A stretch of 64,000 nucleotides of DNA. Origin: an uncultured Lentisphaeria bacterium (GTDB lineage Bacteria > Verrucomicrobiota > Lentisphaeria > Victivallales > Victivallaceae). The stretch lies in assembly GCA_949298075.1 (NCBI GenBank), contig CASFVA010000006.1, positions 33,729 through 97,728 of the forward strand, in the 5' to 3' direction. This document shows positions 8,910 through 17,520 of the stretch, piece after piece (positions within the stretch are counted from its first letter, which is position 1; each line of letters begins with the position of its first letter). The position numbers and the translations under genes are program-made. A model generated the notes under the pieces. The model made no database searches, had not been told where the DNA came from, and was given only the letters and a program-made list of their open reading frames with translations.

Positions 8910-11315
8910 TCAGCGCAGCTCAACTTTGAGACCGGCTGCAAGTTTGCTTCTGAGTTTTTCCATCGCGACGTTGACCTCCACGTCGGTCAGCGTGCGCTCC
9001 GGATGGCGGAACGTCAACGAATAGGCCATGCTCTTGCGTCCCTCGGCAGCCAGCCTGTCATCGGTGAAAATGTCGAACAGCCGCACCGACTCCAGGAACG
9101 GCAGCCGGCAACTCCGGATGAACTCCACCACCTTGCCATGTTCCAGCTCCGCCGCGGCCACAAAGGCGACGTCGCGCGACACCGCCGGATAGAGCGCCAG
9201 CGGTCGGTAACCGGCCCGGCCCCGGCCGGTTTCCAGCAGAGCCGCCGCGTCGATCTGGGCGATGAACACTGCCGCCGTCGTACGCCAGTGGCGGGCCACC
9301 GGCTCGGCCACTTCGCCGAAAGCACCGGCCTCACGGCCGTCAATAACCAGCCGCGCCGCCCGTCCCGGACGGAACCGACGATCGGATTCAAGGGATTCAA
9401 ACCGATAGCGCCGGTCAGTGAGTCCGCACAATTCCAGCAGGGTTTCCACCGCGCCCTTGAGATCGTAGAAATCGTATTCGGCGCGGCCCTCGGCGCCGAA
9501 TTCCTCGGGATGACGGCGGCCGGTGAGCAGCAGGGCCAGCTCATAACGCTCCTCCGGGAACTTTTCCGGATTGGCACAGAACACCTTGCCCAGTTCAAAG
9601 AGGGTCAGGTCGCGGTTGCCACGGGAAACATTGCGCTCAACCGCTCCGGTCATCACACAGAAGAGGCTCGGCCGCATCGCCGCCGCATCACTGTTGATCG
9701 GATTGGAAAGCGTTATCAGATCACCACGTTCAAACCGGCCGTCGCTCAATGCCTGGCTGTCGCTGACAATGCTGTAATGCACACATTCATCAAAGCCCAG
9801 TCCGATCACCCGGTCGCGCAAGGCGATCAGCGGGGCGCAGGCGTCTTCGGATGCCGGATGACAGCGTTTGCCGGTCACCGGAATTTCCGGAATCTGATCC
9901 AGGCCGTGAATGCGCGCCACCTCTTCGGCCAGATCGGCCTCGCGGGAGAGATCCCGCCGGAAGCCCGGCGCCGTCACCACGCATCCGGCCGCCGTGATGT
10001 CGGAAACGCCGAGATGGAGTTTGCGGAAAATTTCAATCATCCGCTCATTGCTCACCTCGACCCCGATCAACGCCCGGATCCGGTCAAATTCGCAGGGAAT
10101 AACCGCATCCGCCGGCCGCTCTCCCCGCACATCCACCGCTTCGGAGCCCAGTTCGCCGCCCGCCGTGGCCAGAATCAGCTGAACCGCCCGCCGGGAAGCC
10201 GTCTCCGCCATGTCAAAATCCACGCCCCGCTCAAACCGGTAGCTGGAATCGCTGGAAATACCCAGTTCACGGGAGGTCGCCCGGATGTTGGCAGGTTTGA
10301 ATACCGCGCTCTCAATCAGCAGGTTGACCGTGTTATCCGTGATGCCGGAATATTCGCCGCCCATGATGCCGGCCAGGGCCATCGGCTTTTCAGCGTCGGC
10401 AATCACCAGATGACGCTCGGCAAGTTCCAATTCACTGCCGTCAAGGGTGACAATCTTCTCCCCCGGATGCGCCCGGCGGGCCACCACCCGCCGGCCGGCA
10501 AGCTTGTCCAGATCAAAATCGTGCAGCGGCTGCCCCACCTCCATCAGCACGAAGTTGGTGACATCCACCACGTTGTTGATCGGCCGCAGTCCCACGCTCT
10601 CAAGCCGTTCAGCCAGCCAGCGCGGCGAAGGCCCGATTTTAACGTTGCGGACAATCCGGCCGATGTAACGCGGACAAAGTTCCGAATCCTCGACAGTCAC
10701 CAGGCCCGGAGCCGGAACCGCGCACTCCGGCACTTCGATTTCCGGAAACTTCGGTTCGACATCAAACAAGCAGGAAACGTCACGGGCTATTCCCCACATC
10801 GACAGCCAGTCCGGCCGGTTCGGAGTGACTTCAACCTCAATCTGCGTGTCGCCGGGATAAAGTCGCGCCAGCGGCACTCCGACCGGGGTATCGTCAGGCA
10901 GGATCAGCAGTCCGCTGTTGTCCGGCCCCAATCCGAGCTCCTTCTGACTGCACATCATGCCGAACGACTCGACACCGCGCAGTTTGGACTTCTTGATTTT
11001 GAATTCACCCTCGGCAGTCGTGAACACCGTGCCGATCGGCGCCAGAGGAACCACCCGTCCCGCGTCGCAGTTGGGCGCCCCGCAGACAATCTGAAGTTCG
11101 CCGCTGCCGGAGTCAACCCGGCAGACCGACAGGTGGTCGGAGTCCGGATGTGGGCGCCGCTCCAGAATCCTGGCCGTCACAATTTCCTCAGGGAATGTGG
11201 AAATCCGGTCGACTTTTTCGACCTCAATGCCCGCCATCGTGAGCTTGTCGCACAAGGTCTGATCGTCGCAGTCAAGCGCGACGTAATCCGAAAGCCATTT
11301 ACGGGAAATATTCAT
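8910..11315 (-). CDS. pheT: Phenylalanyl-tRNA synthetase beta subunit
   Basis: 801 residues, the expected size. The domains can be followed in order: an N-terminal MNISRKWLSDYV, a tRNA-binding (EMAP-like) domain around residues 40-150 with HPDSDHLSVCRVD and IVCGAPN, the B3/B4 editing domain, the B5 domain, a catalytic-like domain, and a C-terminal ferredoxin-fold anticodon-binding domain (about 705-801, YPAVSRDVAFV...LTFRHPERTLTDVEV). It forms the (alpha beta)2 synthetase with PheS. A GGGGAG site precedes the ATG, 17 nt after pheS. Confidence 0.97.
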   Translation of the reverse strand: MNISRKWLSDYVALDCDDQTLCDKLTMAGIEVEKVDRISTFPEEIVTARILERRPHPDSDHLSVCRVDSGSGELQIVCGAPNCDAGRVVPLAPIGTVFTTAEGEFKIKKSKLRGVESFGMMCSQKELGLGPDNSGLLILPDDTPVGVPLARLYPGDTQIEVEVTPNRPDWLSMWGIARDVSCLFDVEPKFPEIEVPECAVPAPGLVTVEDSELCPRYIGRIVRNVKIGPSPRWLAERLESVGLRPINNVVDVTNFVLMEVGQPLHDFDLDKLAGRRVVARRAHPGEKIVTLDGSELELAERHLVIADAEKPMALAGIMGGEYSGITDNTVNLLIESAVFKPANIRATSRELGISSDSSYRFERGVDFDMAETASRRAVQLILATAGGELGSEAVDVRGERPADAVIPCEFDRIRALIGVEVSNERMIEIFRKLHLGVSDITAAGCVVTAPGFRRDLSREADLAEEVARIHGLDQIPEIPVTGKRCHPASEDACAPLIALRDRVIGLGFDECVHYSIVSDSQALSDGRFERGDLITLSNPINSDAAAMRPSLFCVMTGAVERNVSRGNRDLTLFELGKVFCANPEKFPEERYELALLLTGRRHPEEFGAEGRAEYDFYDLKGAVETLLELCGLTDRRYRFESLESDRRFRPGRAARLVIDGREAGAFGEVAEPVARHWRTTAAVFIAQIDAAALLETGRGRAGYRPLALYPAVSRDVAFVAAAELEHGKVVEFIRSCRLPFLESVRLFDIFTDDRLAAEGRKSMAYSLTFRHPERTLTDVEVNVAMEKLRSKLAAGLKVELR

Positions 11316-11332
11316 CTTGCGTTCTCCCCACC

Positions 11333-12349
11333 TCAGAACTGTTCGAGGAAACGAACGTCGTTTTCATACAAAAGCCGCAGATCAGGAATCCGGTACCGCA
11401 GCATGGCCAGCCGCTCGATGCCCAGTCCGAACGCGTAGCCGCTCCAGACCCGCGGATCGTAACCGACGTTGGCCAGCACCGCTGGATCGACCATGCCGGC
11501 GCCGGCAATTTCAATATATCCGGAGTGTTTGCAGACTCCGCACCCCTTGCCGCCGCAAACCACGCAACTGAAATCGTATTCGACACTCGGCTCGGTGAAC
11601 GGGAAGAAGTGCGGACGCAGCCGGATGCGCACCTTTTCACCGAACATCTCGCGGGCAAAGGTCTGCAGTACGCTCTTGAGATCGGCCATCGACACACCGC
11701 GGTCAATGCTCAGCCCCTCAATCTGATGAAAATTCATCCCGTGAGTGGCGTCCGGAGTGTCGCGCCGGAACACCCGGCCCGGAGCCACTATGCGAATCGG
11801 CGGTTCGTGGCTTTCCATGACCCGGATCTGAACCGGAGATGTCTGGGAACGCAGAATCCGGCCGTCCGGAAAATAAAAGGTGTCCTGGGGATCGCGCGAA
11901 GGATGGTCGGCCGGGGTGTTGAGCGCGTCAAAGTTGTGATAAATATCTTCAATTTCGGGACCTTCGACCGCGACGAACCCCATCCGGCCGAAAATCGCCA
12001 CACACTCGTCAGCCACCCGGCTGATCGGATGTTTGTGCCCGGCGGGCAACCGGCGGCCCGGCAGAGTCAGATCAATGGCTCCGGCCGCATCGGCTCCGGC
12101 GGCGATCCGCCGACCGGCGGCGTCGAGCGCCTCCTGAATTTCAGCCCGCCCGGTGTTGAAACGCTGGCCGGCGGTCCGCCGTTGTTCCGGCGGAACCTCG
12201 CCCATGCCGCGCGACAGAGCCGGAAACAGGCCGTTGCGACCGAGGTAGGCGACCCGCACCGCTTCGAGATCGGCGGAGGAGGTGGCCGCCGCCGCCTGCC
12301 TGACCGCATCCGCCACCGCGGCGTCGATCCGTTCAATGATGTCATTCAT
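11333..12349 (-). CDS. pheS: Phenylalanyl-tRNA synthetase alpha subunit
   Basis: 338 residues. This is the catalytic subunit that charges tRNA-Phe. It has an N-terminal coiled-coil arm (1-90), then class II motifs: GHKHPISRVADECVAIFGRMGF, TSPVQIRVM, GRVFRRDTPDATH, FHQIEGL and the C-terminal motif 3 GLGIERLAMLRY. CVVCGGKGCGVC near residue 265 is a Cys cluster often seen in non-enterobacterial PheS. It heads the ten-gene run ending at murJ. The ribosome binding site is weak, and the TGA of a 13-codon micro-ORF overlaps its ATG. Confidence 0.97.
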   Translation of the reverse strand: MNDIIERIDAAVADAVRQAAAATSSADLEAVRVAYLGRNGLFPALSRGMGEVPPEQRRTAGQRFNTGRAEIQEALDAAGRRIAAGADAAGAIDLTLPGRRLPAGHKHPISRVADECVAIFGRMGFVAVEGPEIEDIYHNFDALNTPADHPSRDPQDTFYFPDGRILRSQTSPVQIRVMESHEPPIRIVAPGRVFRRDTPDATHGMNFHQIEGLSIDRGVSMADLKSVLQTFAREMFGEKVRIRLRPHFFPFTEPSVEYDFSCVVCGGKGCGVCKHSGYIEIAGAGMVDPAVLANVGYDPRVWSGYAFGLGIERLAMLRYRIPDLRLLYENDVRFLEQF

Positions 12350-12420
12350 GATTGCAATTCCGTAACAGTTGCGGTTGTATTGTTCATAATATCGTCCGGA
12401 GCGGTCCGGAACCGCCCTCC

Positions 12421-12482
12421 CGGAAATACAAACACGGCAGCCTGAAACCGGGTGCGACCCGCACCAATTTCAAGCTGCCGTG
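12421..12482 (-). terminator. Strong terminator between rplT and pheS
   Basis: Arms at 12433-12447 and 12468-12482 pair over 15 bp with one G-U pair. The loop holds a second 6-bp stem (GGTGCG/CGCACC). On the minus strand TTTGTATTT follows. It begins about 20 nt past the rplT stop, so it ends the ribosomal-protein operon. It could also let limited read-through into pheST. Confidence 0.8.
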
Positions 12483-12502
12483 ATTCCGGTTTGCGGGCCG
12501 GA

Positions 12503-12850
12503 TTACTTGGCGACCCGCTCGACCAGCGCCTTGAATTCGGCGGGTTCCCGGACCGCGAGATCGGCGAGAACCTTCCGGTTCAACTCGATATTGGCCTTTT
12601 TCAACCCGTCCATAAATCGGCTGTAGTTGACGTTCAGAGCGCGGCAGGCGGCGTTGATACGCACGATCCACAGCCCCCGATACTGCTGCTTTTTCTGCTT
12701 GCGGCCCTTGTAGGAATGGACCAACGCCTTGTCCACCGCATCATAAGCGGTGCGGATATTCCGGCTGCTGTTGCCGTAGAAACCTTTGGCCCGCTCCAGA
12801 GTGCGTTTACGGCGCTTGCGGGAGGGGACGGCATAAGTGACTCTCGACAT
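12503..12850 (-). CDS. rplT: 50S ribosomal protein L20
   Basis: 115 residues, basic, starting [19 protein letters not shown]20 binds 23S rRNA early in 50S assembly and, in enterobacteria and Firmicutes, represses its own operon. [37 protein letters not shown] and [19 protein letters not shown] are the family signatures. AAGGAG precedes the ATG. It follows rpmI by 19 nt in the conserved infC-rpmI-rplT order. Confidence 0.98.
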   Translation of the reverse strand: MSRVTYAVPSRKRRKRTLERAKGFYGNSSRNIRTAYDAVDKALVHSYKGRKQKKQQYRGLWIVRINAACRALNVNYSRFMDGLKKANIELNRKVLADLAVREPAEFKALVERVAK

Positions 12851-12869
12851 AATATGCTGTTCTCCTTAA

Positions 12870-13070
12870 TTAAAGCCCGTACGGCAGGGCGGCTTTGATA
12901 CGACTGCGTTCGGCCGGCGACACCGCGCCATCCTGACGGAGGCGGCGCTTGCGCTTGGCGTTCTTGCTGCTTTTGAGGTGCCGGGCGCCCGCCTTGTGGT
13001 GGCGGAACTTGCCGGTACCGGTCTCCTTGAGCCGCTTGGCGGCACACTTTCTGGTTTTGAGCTTCGGCAT
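12870..13070 (-). CDS. rpmI: 50S ribosomal protein L35
   Basis: 66 residues, very basic, starting MPKLKTRKCAAKRLK, with the L35 pattern GTGKFRHHKAGARHLKSSKNAKRKRRLR. It is a small 50S subunit protein of normal length. A GGA site lies before the ATG. The 169-nt gap upstream, between infC and rpmI, holds hairpins that may be a translational operator. Confidence 0.97.
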   Translation of the reverse strand: MPKLKTRKCAAKRLKETGTGKFRHHKAGARHLKSSKNAKRKRRLRQDGAVSPAERSRIKAALPYGL

Positions 13071-13239
13071 TGTTACATCCTTTCATGATGATAATTCCGC
13101 ACCGAGCCGGTCAATGCACACCGGCTGCGATGCTGCCGGAGAGCGCCCGCTCTCCGGACTTGACAACCCCGCCGTAAACCCGGCGGCGGCTCCGAAAACA
13201 CATGTCTGCCGACCTCCTGCCCCACCCGGGGGAACGAGA
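13071..13239 (-). promoter_or_regulatory. Structured infC-rpmI spacer, possible L20 operator
   Basis: This 169-nt spacer contains a perfect hairpin CCGGAGAGCG/CGCTCTCCGG (about 13137-13159) and a CCGCCG/CGGCGG stem near 13170-13190, with no T-run after either. In E. coli and B. subtilis the leader of rpmI-rplT binds L20. The position matches; the RNA motif itself was not verified. Confidence 0.35.
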
Positions 13240-13800
13240 TCAGACGCTCTCCGCCGAACTCCGCTCGCGAACCGCCTTGTCGGACGTTCCGCTCTTCGGC
13301 GTGAGATTGACCGAAATATTCCGGCCCAGCAGCTTGGGCTCGCCATCAGCATCCGCGACAGCGGCAAAGTCAGCCAGCACCCGCCGGATCAGATCGTAGG
13401 CCAGGTTCTGCCGGGCCATCTCACGCCCCCGCAGCGCCAGGGTGACCTTGAGCTTGTATTTCTTATCCAGAAAATCCAGCCCATGCTTGATCTTGGTCTC
13501 GTAATCGTGCTGATCAATGTTGATGTGGAACTTAACTTCCTTGATCTTCTGCGCCGCGGAATTACGCCGCTGCGCCTTGAGGTTCTTTTTCTGCTCGTAT
13601 TGCAGCTTGCCGAAGTTCATGATCCTGACCACCGGCGGAACGGTACGATCCGAAACCATCACCAGGTCGAGACCGGCCTCGGCGGCCAGTTCCCGGGCTT
13701 TGGCGTAGGGAACCACACCCAACTGATCACCCTCCGGGCCAATGAGGCGCACTTCGTTCAGGGCGACCGTCCGGTCATTGGGTTTCAAGAGCTTAGCAAT
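13240..13800 (-). CDS. infC: Translation initiation factor IF-3, probable ATT start
   Basis: About 186 residues. IF-3 keeps 30S subunits free and checks start codons. EVRLIGPEGDQLGVVPYAKA, PPVVRIMNFGKLQYEQKK and FHINIDQHDYETKIKHGLDFL are typical. The only ATG/GTG/TTG near the N-terminus is a TTG at 13788, about 20 nt from the Shine-Dalgarno. An ATT at 13798-13800 lies 8 nt after a perfect AAAGGAGG, with a stop codon in frame just upstream. An ATT start is the hallmark of autoregulated infC in enterobacteria, so I place the start there. Transcribed from a promoter in the 3' end of thrS. Confidence 0.93.
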   Translation of the reverse strand: MAKLLKPNDRTVALNEVRLIGPEGDQLGVVPYAKARELAAEAGLDLVMVSDRTVPPVVRIMNFGKLQYEQKKNLKAQRRNSAAQKIKEVKFHINIDQHDYETKIKHGLDFLDKKYKLKVTLALRGREMARQNLAYDLIRRVLADFAAVADADGEPKLLGRNISVNLTPKSGTSDKAVRERSSAESV

Positions 13801-13879
13801 AAGAGCACCCTCCTTTCAAGGCCGAATTAACTTCCAACATCCCACTTCGCAGCCCCGTTCGGGACGGCTGCTTTCATAA

Positions 13880-13908
13880 AATATAGCACTATACCGTCTT
13901 GTTTGCAA
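13880..13908 (-). promoter_or_regulatory. Promoter of infC-rpmI-rplT
   Basis: Minus strand TTGCAA (13903-13908), 17 bp, TATATT (13880-13885). It overlaps the last codons of thrS and leaves an approximately 75-nt leader before the infC ATT. It fits the promoter pattern seen across the window. Confidence 0.8.
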
Positions 13909-15616
13909 CCTCAAGCCGCATTTTTTCGGCAAGTTCGGCCAGGTTCATCGCGCCGATTTCGCCTTCGCGGCGGTTGCGCACGGACACGGTACCGGCGGCG
14001 GCCTCGCGTTCACCGATCACCAGCAGATAGGGAACGCGCTCCTGGCGCGCCGAACGGATCTTCGCACCGAGTCCGGCCGCCTGGGTATCCAGTCCGACCC
14101 GGAATCCCCGGGCCCGCAGTTCGGCCTGAAATTTCCGGGCGGTTTCCAGCTGGGCATCCGATACCGGCAGCAGACGGGCCTGTTCCGGTGCCAGCCACAG
14201 CGGAAAAGCTCCGGCATAGTGTTCGACCAGAATTCCGAAAAACCGTTCCAGCGACCCCAGCAGCGCCCGATGCACCATGTAGGGACGGTGCTTCTTGCCA
14301 TCCTCGCCGATATAAGTCATATCAAAGCGCTCGGGGAGATTGAAATCAAACTGAATCGTCGTGGTCTGCCATTCCCGGCCGATAGCGTCCTTGATTTTAA
14401 GGTCGATCTTGGGACCGTAGAACGCGCCGCCGCCCTCGTCGACTTCGCAATCCAGACCGCAGGCCTCCACCGCCTTGCGCAGCGAGCGGATCGCAGTTTC
14501 CCAGCGTTCGGGTTCACCGACCGCCTTGGCCGGACGGGTCGCCAGGTAGGGCTTGATCTGAGTGAAGCCGAACGACCGGTTGACCGCCAGGCTGAACCGC
14601 AGGACTTCCGCAATTTCGGATTCAATCGACTCCGGAGTGCAGATAATGTGCGCATCGTCCTGAGTGAAGCCGCGCACCCGCAGAAGTCCGTGCAGAGCGC
14701 CCGACTTCTCGTAGCGGTAAACCGTACCGAGTTCGGCCCAGCGCAGCGGCAGTTCCCGGTAGCTGCGCAGCCGTGACTGATAGACTTCGATGTGGAAAGG
14801 ACAGTTCATCGGCTTGACAAAATAGTCCTTTTCGTCAATCTGCATCGGAGAATACATGCCGTCGCGGTAAAAATTGATGTGACCGCTGGTTTCCCAGAGC
14901 GTGCTCTGCCCGATGTGCGGAGTGTAGAGCAGCTCATAACCATTGCGGTAATGCTCCTCTTTCCAGTAGCTCTCAATCAGGTGACGCACCAGGGCGCCCC
15001 TGGGATGCCAGAGCACCAGACCGGGCCCCACCTGGTCGGAAAAACCGAAAAGGTCCAGCTCGACGCCGAGTTTGCGGTGGTCGCGTTTGGCGGCCTCTTC
15101 CATCCGGTGCAGATATTCCTGAAGTTCGGCCTCGGTCGTGAATGCGGTGCCGTAAATCCGCTGCAGCATCGGGTTCTTTTCATCGCCGCGAAAATAGCTG
15201 CCCGCGATCGACGTGAGTTTCACCGCACCGATGTCGCCGGTGTCAGTCACATGCGGTCCGCGGCAGAGATCGACGAACTCGCCGGTACGGTAGAAGCTGA
15301 TCGCCTCGCCCTCGGGAATATCGGCGAGACGCTCCAGCTTGTAGGGCTGGCCGGCCAGCATCGTTTCAGCCTCTTCACGCGAAACTTCAAACCGTTCAAA
15401 CGGCAGACGGCGGCCGATGATTTTCTTCATCAGCTTCTCAATCGCCTTGAGATCCTCGGTCACCAGACGGTGTTCGAGATCAAAATCGTAATAGAAGCCC
15501 TGGTCGGTGGCGGGACCGATGTCAAACTTCGCATCCGGATAAAGCGTTTTCACCGCCAGCGCCATAACGTGCGCCGCGCTGTGGCGAAGCGTTTCGAGAG
15601 GATAGTTACTGCTCAT
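13889..15616 (-). CDS. thrS: Threonyl-tRNA synthetase lacking the TGS domain
   Basis: 575 residues from the ATG at 15614-15616 (MSSNYPLETLRHSAAHVM). The frame is open further upstream, but that stretch crosses the structured element and does not resemble ThrRS. The editing domain is present (HSAAH, LCRGPH), followed by the class II core (PMNCPFH, TVYRYEKSGALHGLLRVRGFTQDDAHI, GAFYGPKID, ALLGSLERF) and the anticodon-binding domain. E. coli ThrRS has 642 residues with an N-terminal TGS domain; this one begins directly at the editing domain. The ribosome binding site is weak. Confidence 0.95.
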   Translation of the reverse strand: MSSNYPLETLRHSAAHVMALAVKTLYPDAKFDIGPATDQGFYYDFDLEHRLVTEDLKAIEKLMKKIIGRRLPFERFEVSREEAETMLAGQPYKLERLADIPEGEAISFYRTGEFVDLCRGPHVTDTGDIGAVKLTSIAGSYFRGDEKNPMLQRIYGTAFTTEAELQEYLHRMEEAAKRDHRKLGVELDLFGFSDQVGPGLVLWHPRGALVRHLIESYWKEEHYRNGYELLYTPHIGQSTLWETSGHINFYRDGMYSPMQIDEKDYFVKPMNCPFHIEVYQSRLRSYRELPLRWAELGTVYRYEKSGALHGLLRVRGFTQDDAHIICTPESIESEIAEVLRFSLAVNRSFGFTQIKPYLATRPAKAVGEPERWETAIRSLRKAVEACGLDCEVDEGGGAFYGPKIDLKIKDAIGREWQTTTIQFDFNLPERFDMTYIGEDGKKHRPYMVHRALLGSLERFFGILVEHYAGAFPLWLAPEQARLLPVSDAQLETARKFQAELRARGFRVGLDTQAAGLGAKIRSARQERVPYLLVIGEREAAAGTVSVRNRREGEIGAMNLAELAEKMRLEVANKTV

Positions 15617-15662
15617 GATCGTAAATTTTATCTGAAAAAGTGTTAAATTCAGGAACAGAAGC

Positions 15663-15764
15663 GTTGCGGCAGTCGCCGCAACCCTGCGTTTCAACGGAAC
15701 TTCACGCCGTCGTTTCACCCTGGCGGGTGCCGCCCGCGTCGGTAACGCGGGCCACTCCTCCCAT
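15663..15764 (-). other. Palindrome-rich element upstream of thrS
   Basis: The 161-nt gap between rnhB and thrS holds two clean hairpins: GCCCGCGT/ACGCGGGC at 15732-15752 (8-bp stem, 5-nt loop) and GTTGCGGC/GCCGCAAC at 15663-15682 (8-bp stem, 4-nt loop). Neither is followed by a T-run. On the minus strand a 20-codon micro-ORF (15702-15764) contains four Thr codons. It may be a structured thrS leader or a copy of a dispersed repeat. No T-box sequence was recognised. Confidence 0.45.
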
Positions 15765-15777
15765 CGGAAAACTCATC

Positions 15778-16434
15778 TCACCACAACTCCAATTGTTCCG
15801 GCGGCGGCTCCAGCAACTCCCGGACCGGCCGGAAACTCCGCCGGTGAATCGGGGAAACCCCCAGCCGCTTCAGCGCGGCCAGATGCCCGGCGGTGCCATA
15901 TCCCTTGTGAACGGCAAATCCGTACCCCGGATATTCCCGGTCCGACGCCGTCATCCATTCGTCGCGCGCCACCTTGGCGAAAATGCTGGCCGCCGCAATG
16001 CTGGCCGACCTGGCGTCGCCTTTGATGACATTTCTGGACGGCACTCCGAAGCCTCCGACCGGACGTCCGTCCACCAGCACCACCTCAACTGACTTCAGCG
16101 CCGCGACCGCGCGCCGCATCGCCAGCTTGGTGGCGTTGAGTATATTAATGCGGTCAATTTCCGCCGCATCCACCATGGCCACCGCAAAATCAATCCCCGG
16201 CAGCTCCCGGAGCTCGTCGCGCAAGGCCAGCCGCTCCTCCGCCGAAAGCTGTTTGGAGTCAAACACTCCCGGCAGCTCCACGCCGTACGGCAGCACCACC
16301 GCCGCCGCCGCCACCGGGCCGGCCAGCGGGCCGCGGCCGGCCTCATCCACTCCGGCGATCCGGCAAAAACCCTCCGCCCGGAGTTCGCGCTCCAGGCGGA
16401 GGAGATCACTGTCAACGGCCAACCGGGGCCGCAT
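15778..16434 (-). CDS. rnhB: Ribonuclease HII
   Basis: 218 residues. It cleaves RNA in RNA/DNA hybrids and removes misincorporated ribonucleotides. The signature IAGVDEAGRGPLAGPVAAAAVVLP carries the first catalytic Asp-Glu, and VLVDGRPV and KGDARSASIAAASIFAKVARD carry the other acidic residues and DNA-contact motif. The ATG at 16432-16434 is chosen; a TTG one codon earlier is possible. It follows rplS by 27 nt, a frequent pairing. Confidence 0.95.
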   Translation of the reverse strand: MRPRLAVDSDLLRLERELRAEGFCRIAGVDEAGRGPLAGPVAAAAVVLPYGVELPGVFDSKQLSAEERLALRDELRELPGIDFAVAMVDAAEIDRINILNATKLAMRRAVAALKSVEVVLVDGRPVGGFGVPSRNVIKGDARSASIAAASIFAKVARDEWMTASDREYPGYGFAVHKGYGTAGHLAALKRLGVSPIHRRSFRPVRELLEPPPEQLELW

Positions 16435-16461
16435 CAACCCGCACCGACCGCCGCGCCCGCG

Positions 16462-16809
16462 TCAACGGGTGCGCAGTTCCTTGATCCGGGCGGCCTTGCC
16501 GATCTTGTCACGCAGGTAATACAGCTTGGCCCGGCGCACAGCACCCCGGCGCACCACTTCAATCTTGTCGATCCGGGGGCTGTTGATCGGGAACACCCGC
16601 TCCACGCCCTGGCCGGCCTGCACCCGCCGCACCGTGAACGTCTCCTCAATGCCGCTGCCCTTCATCGCAATCACAGTGCCCTGGAACTGCTGAATTCGCT
16701 CGTTGGTGCCTTCAACGATCTTCACATGAATCCGGATAGTGTCGCCGACACTGAATTCATGCCGTTCATCCCGCACCTGTTCCCTGCGGATTTTATCCAT
16801 TATAGTCAT
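16462..16809 (-). CDS. rplS: 50S ribosomal protein L19
   Basis: 115 residues from [12 protein letters not shown]; the ATG overlaps the trmD stop (ATGA) and has AAAGGAG 9 nt upstream, which decides this start over a longer reading frame. L19 sits at the 30S-50S interface. [43 protein letters not shown] and [20 protein letters not shown] are typical. The trmD-rplS order is conserved across bacteria. Confidence 0.97.
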   Translation of the reverse strand: MTIMDKIRREQVRDERHEFSVGDTIRIHVKIVEGTNERIQQFQGTVIAMKGSGIEETFTVRRVQAGQGVERVFPINSPRIDKIEVVRRGAVRRAKLYYLRDKIGKAARIKELRTR

Positions 16810-17510
16810 TTTGTCAAACTCCTTTTGGTTTGCATTAAAAATTTTTCCCAAAGCTCCGGCCGCCGTTCCCGGGTCAGCCGCTCCATTTCCCGCTGCCGGA
16901 ACACAGCAATCCGGCCGTGGTCGCCGCTCAGCAGCACTTCCGGCACCCGCCGCCCCCGGTATTCCGGCGGCCGGGTGTACTGCGGATACTCCAGCAATCC
17001 CGCCGAGTGGGATTCCTCCTCGCTCGACGCATCGTCACCCAGCACTCCCGGCAGCAGACGCGCCACCGCGTCAATCACCGCCATGGCCGGCAGAACGCCG
17101 CACGACAACACAAAATCTCCCAGCGAAATTTCGCGGTCAACCGCCAGATCAATCGCCCGCTGATCCACACCCTCGTAATGACCGGTGATCAGCACCAAGT
17201 GTCCGCAGCCGGCCAGTTCGCGGGCGAGCCGCTGACTGAACACCTCGCCGCGCGGCGAGGTCAGCACCACCATGCTCCCCGGACGCCGGACCGCCTCCAC
17301 CGCCCGGACCACCGGGTCGGCCATCATCAGCATGCCCGGCCCGCCACCGTAGGGTTTGTCATCCACGGTGCCGCGGGCATCGACGGCGTAATCACGCAGA
17401 TCAACCGCCTCCAGCTCAAGGAGGCCACGCTCCAACGCCCGCCCGATGACACTCTCGCCCAGCGGTCCCGGAAACAATCCGGGAAACAGCGTCAGCACAT
17501 CGATCCGCAT
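16806..17510 (-). CDS. trmD: tRNA (guanine-N1-)-methyltransferase TrmD
   Basis: 234 residues. It methylates G37 of tRNAs with S-adenosylmethionine, preventing +1 frameshifts. The SPOUT trefoil knot is visible: [76 protein letters not shown] and [16 protein letters not shown]. It overlaps rplS by 4 nt. rimM, often next to trmD, is absent; a KH protein occupies that place. Confidence 0.97.
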   Translation of the reverse strand: MRIDVLTLFPGLFPGPLGESVIGRALERGLLELEAVDLRDYAVDARGTVDDKPYGGGPGMLMMADPVVRAVEAVRRPGSMVVLTSPRGEVFSQRLARELAGCGHLVLITGHYEGVDQRAIDLAVDREISLGDFVLSCGVLPAMAVIDAVARLLPGVLGDDASSEEESHSAGLLEYPQYTRPPEYRGRRVPEVLLSGDHGRIAVFRQREMERLTRERRPELWEKFLMQTKRSLTK

Positions 17511-17520
17511 GATTCCGGAA

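Noticed and set aside
9003..11438. 811-codon plus-strand frame antisense to pheT
   Set aside because: It mirrors the pheT codon pattern; pheT motifs on the minus strand are unambiguous.
12350..12432. pheM-like leader peptide
   Set aside because: The micro-ORF has no Phe codons, and the hairpin lies upstream of it rather than downstream, so classical attenuation does not fit.
15617..15777. T-box riboswitch before thrS
   Set aside because: The TGG-N-ACCGCG T-box sequence and specifier stem were not found.
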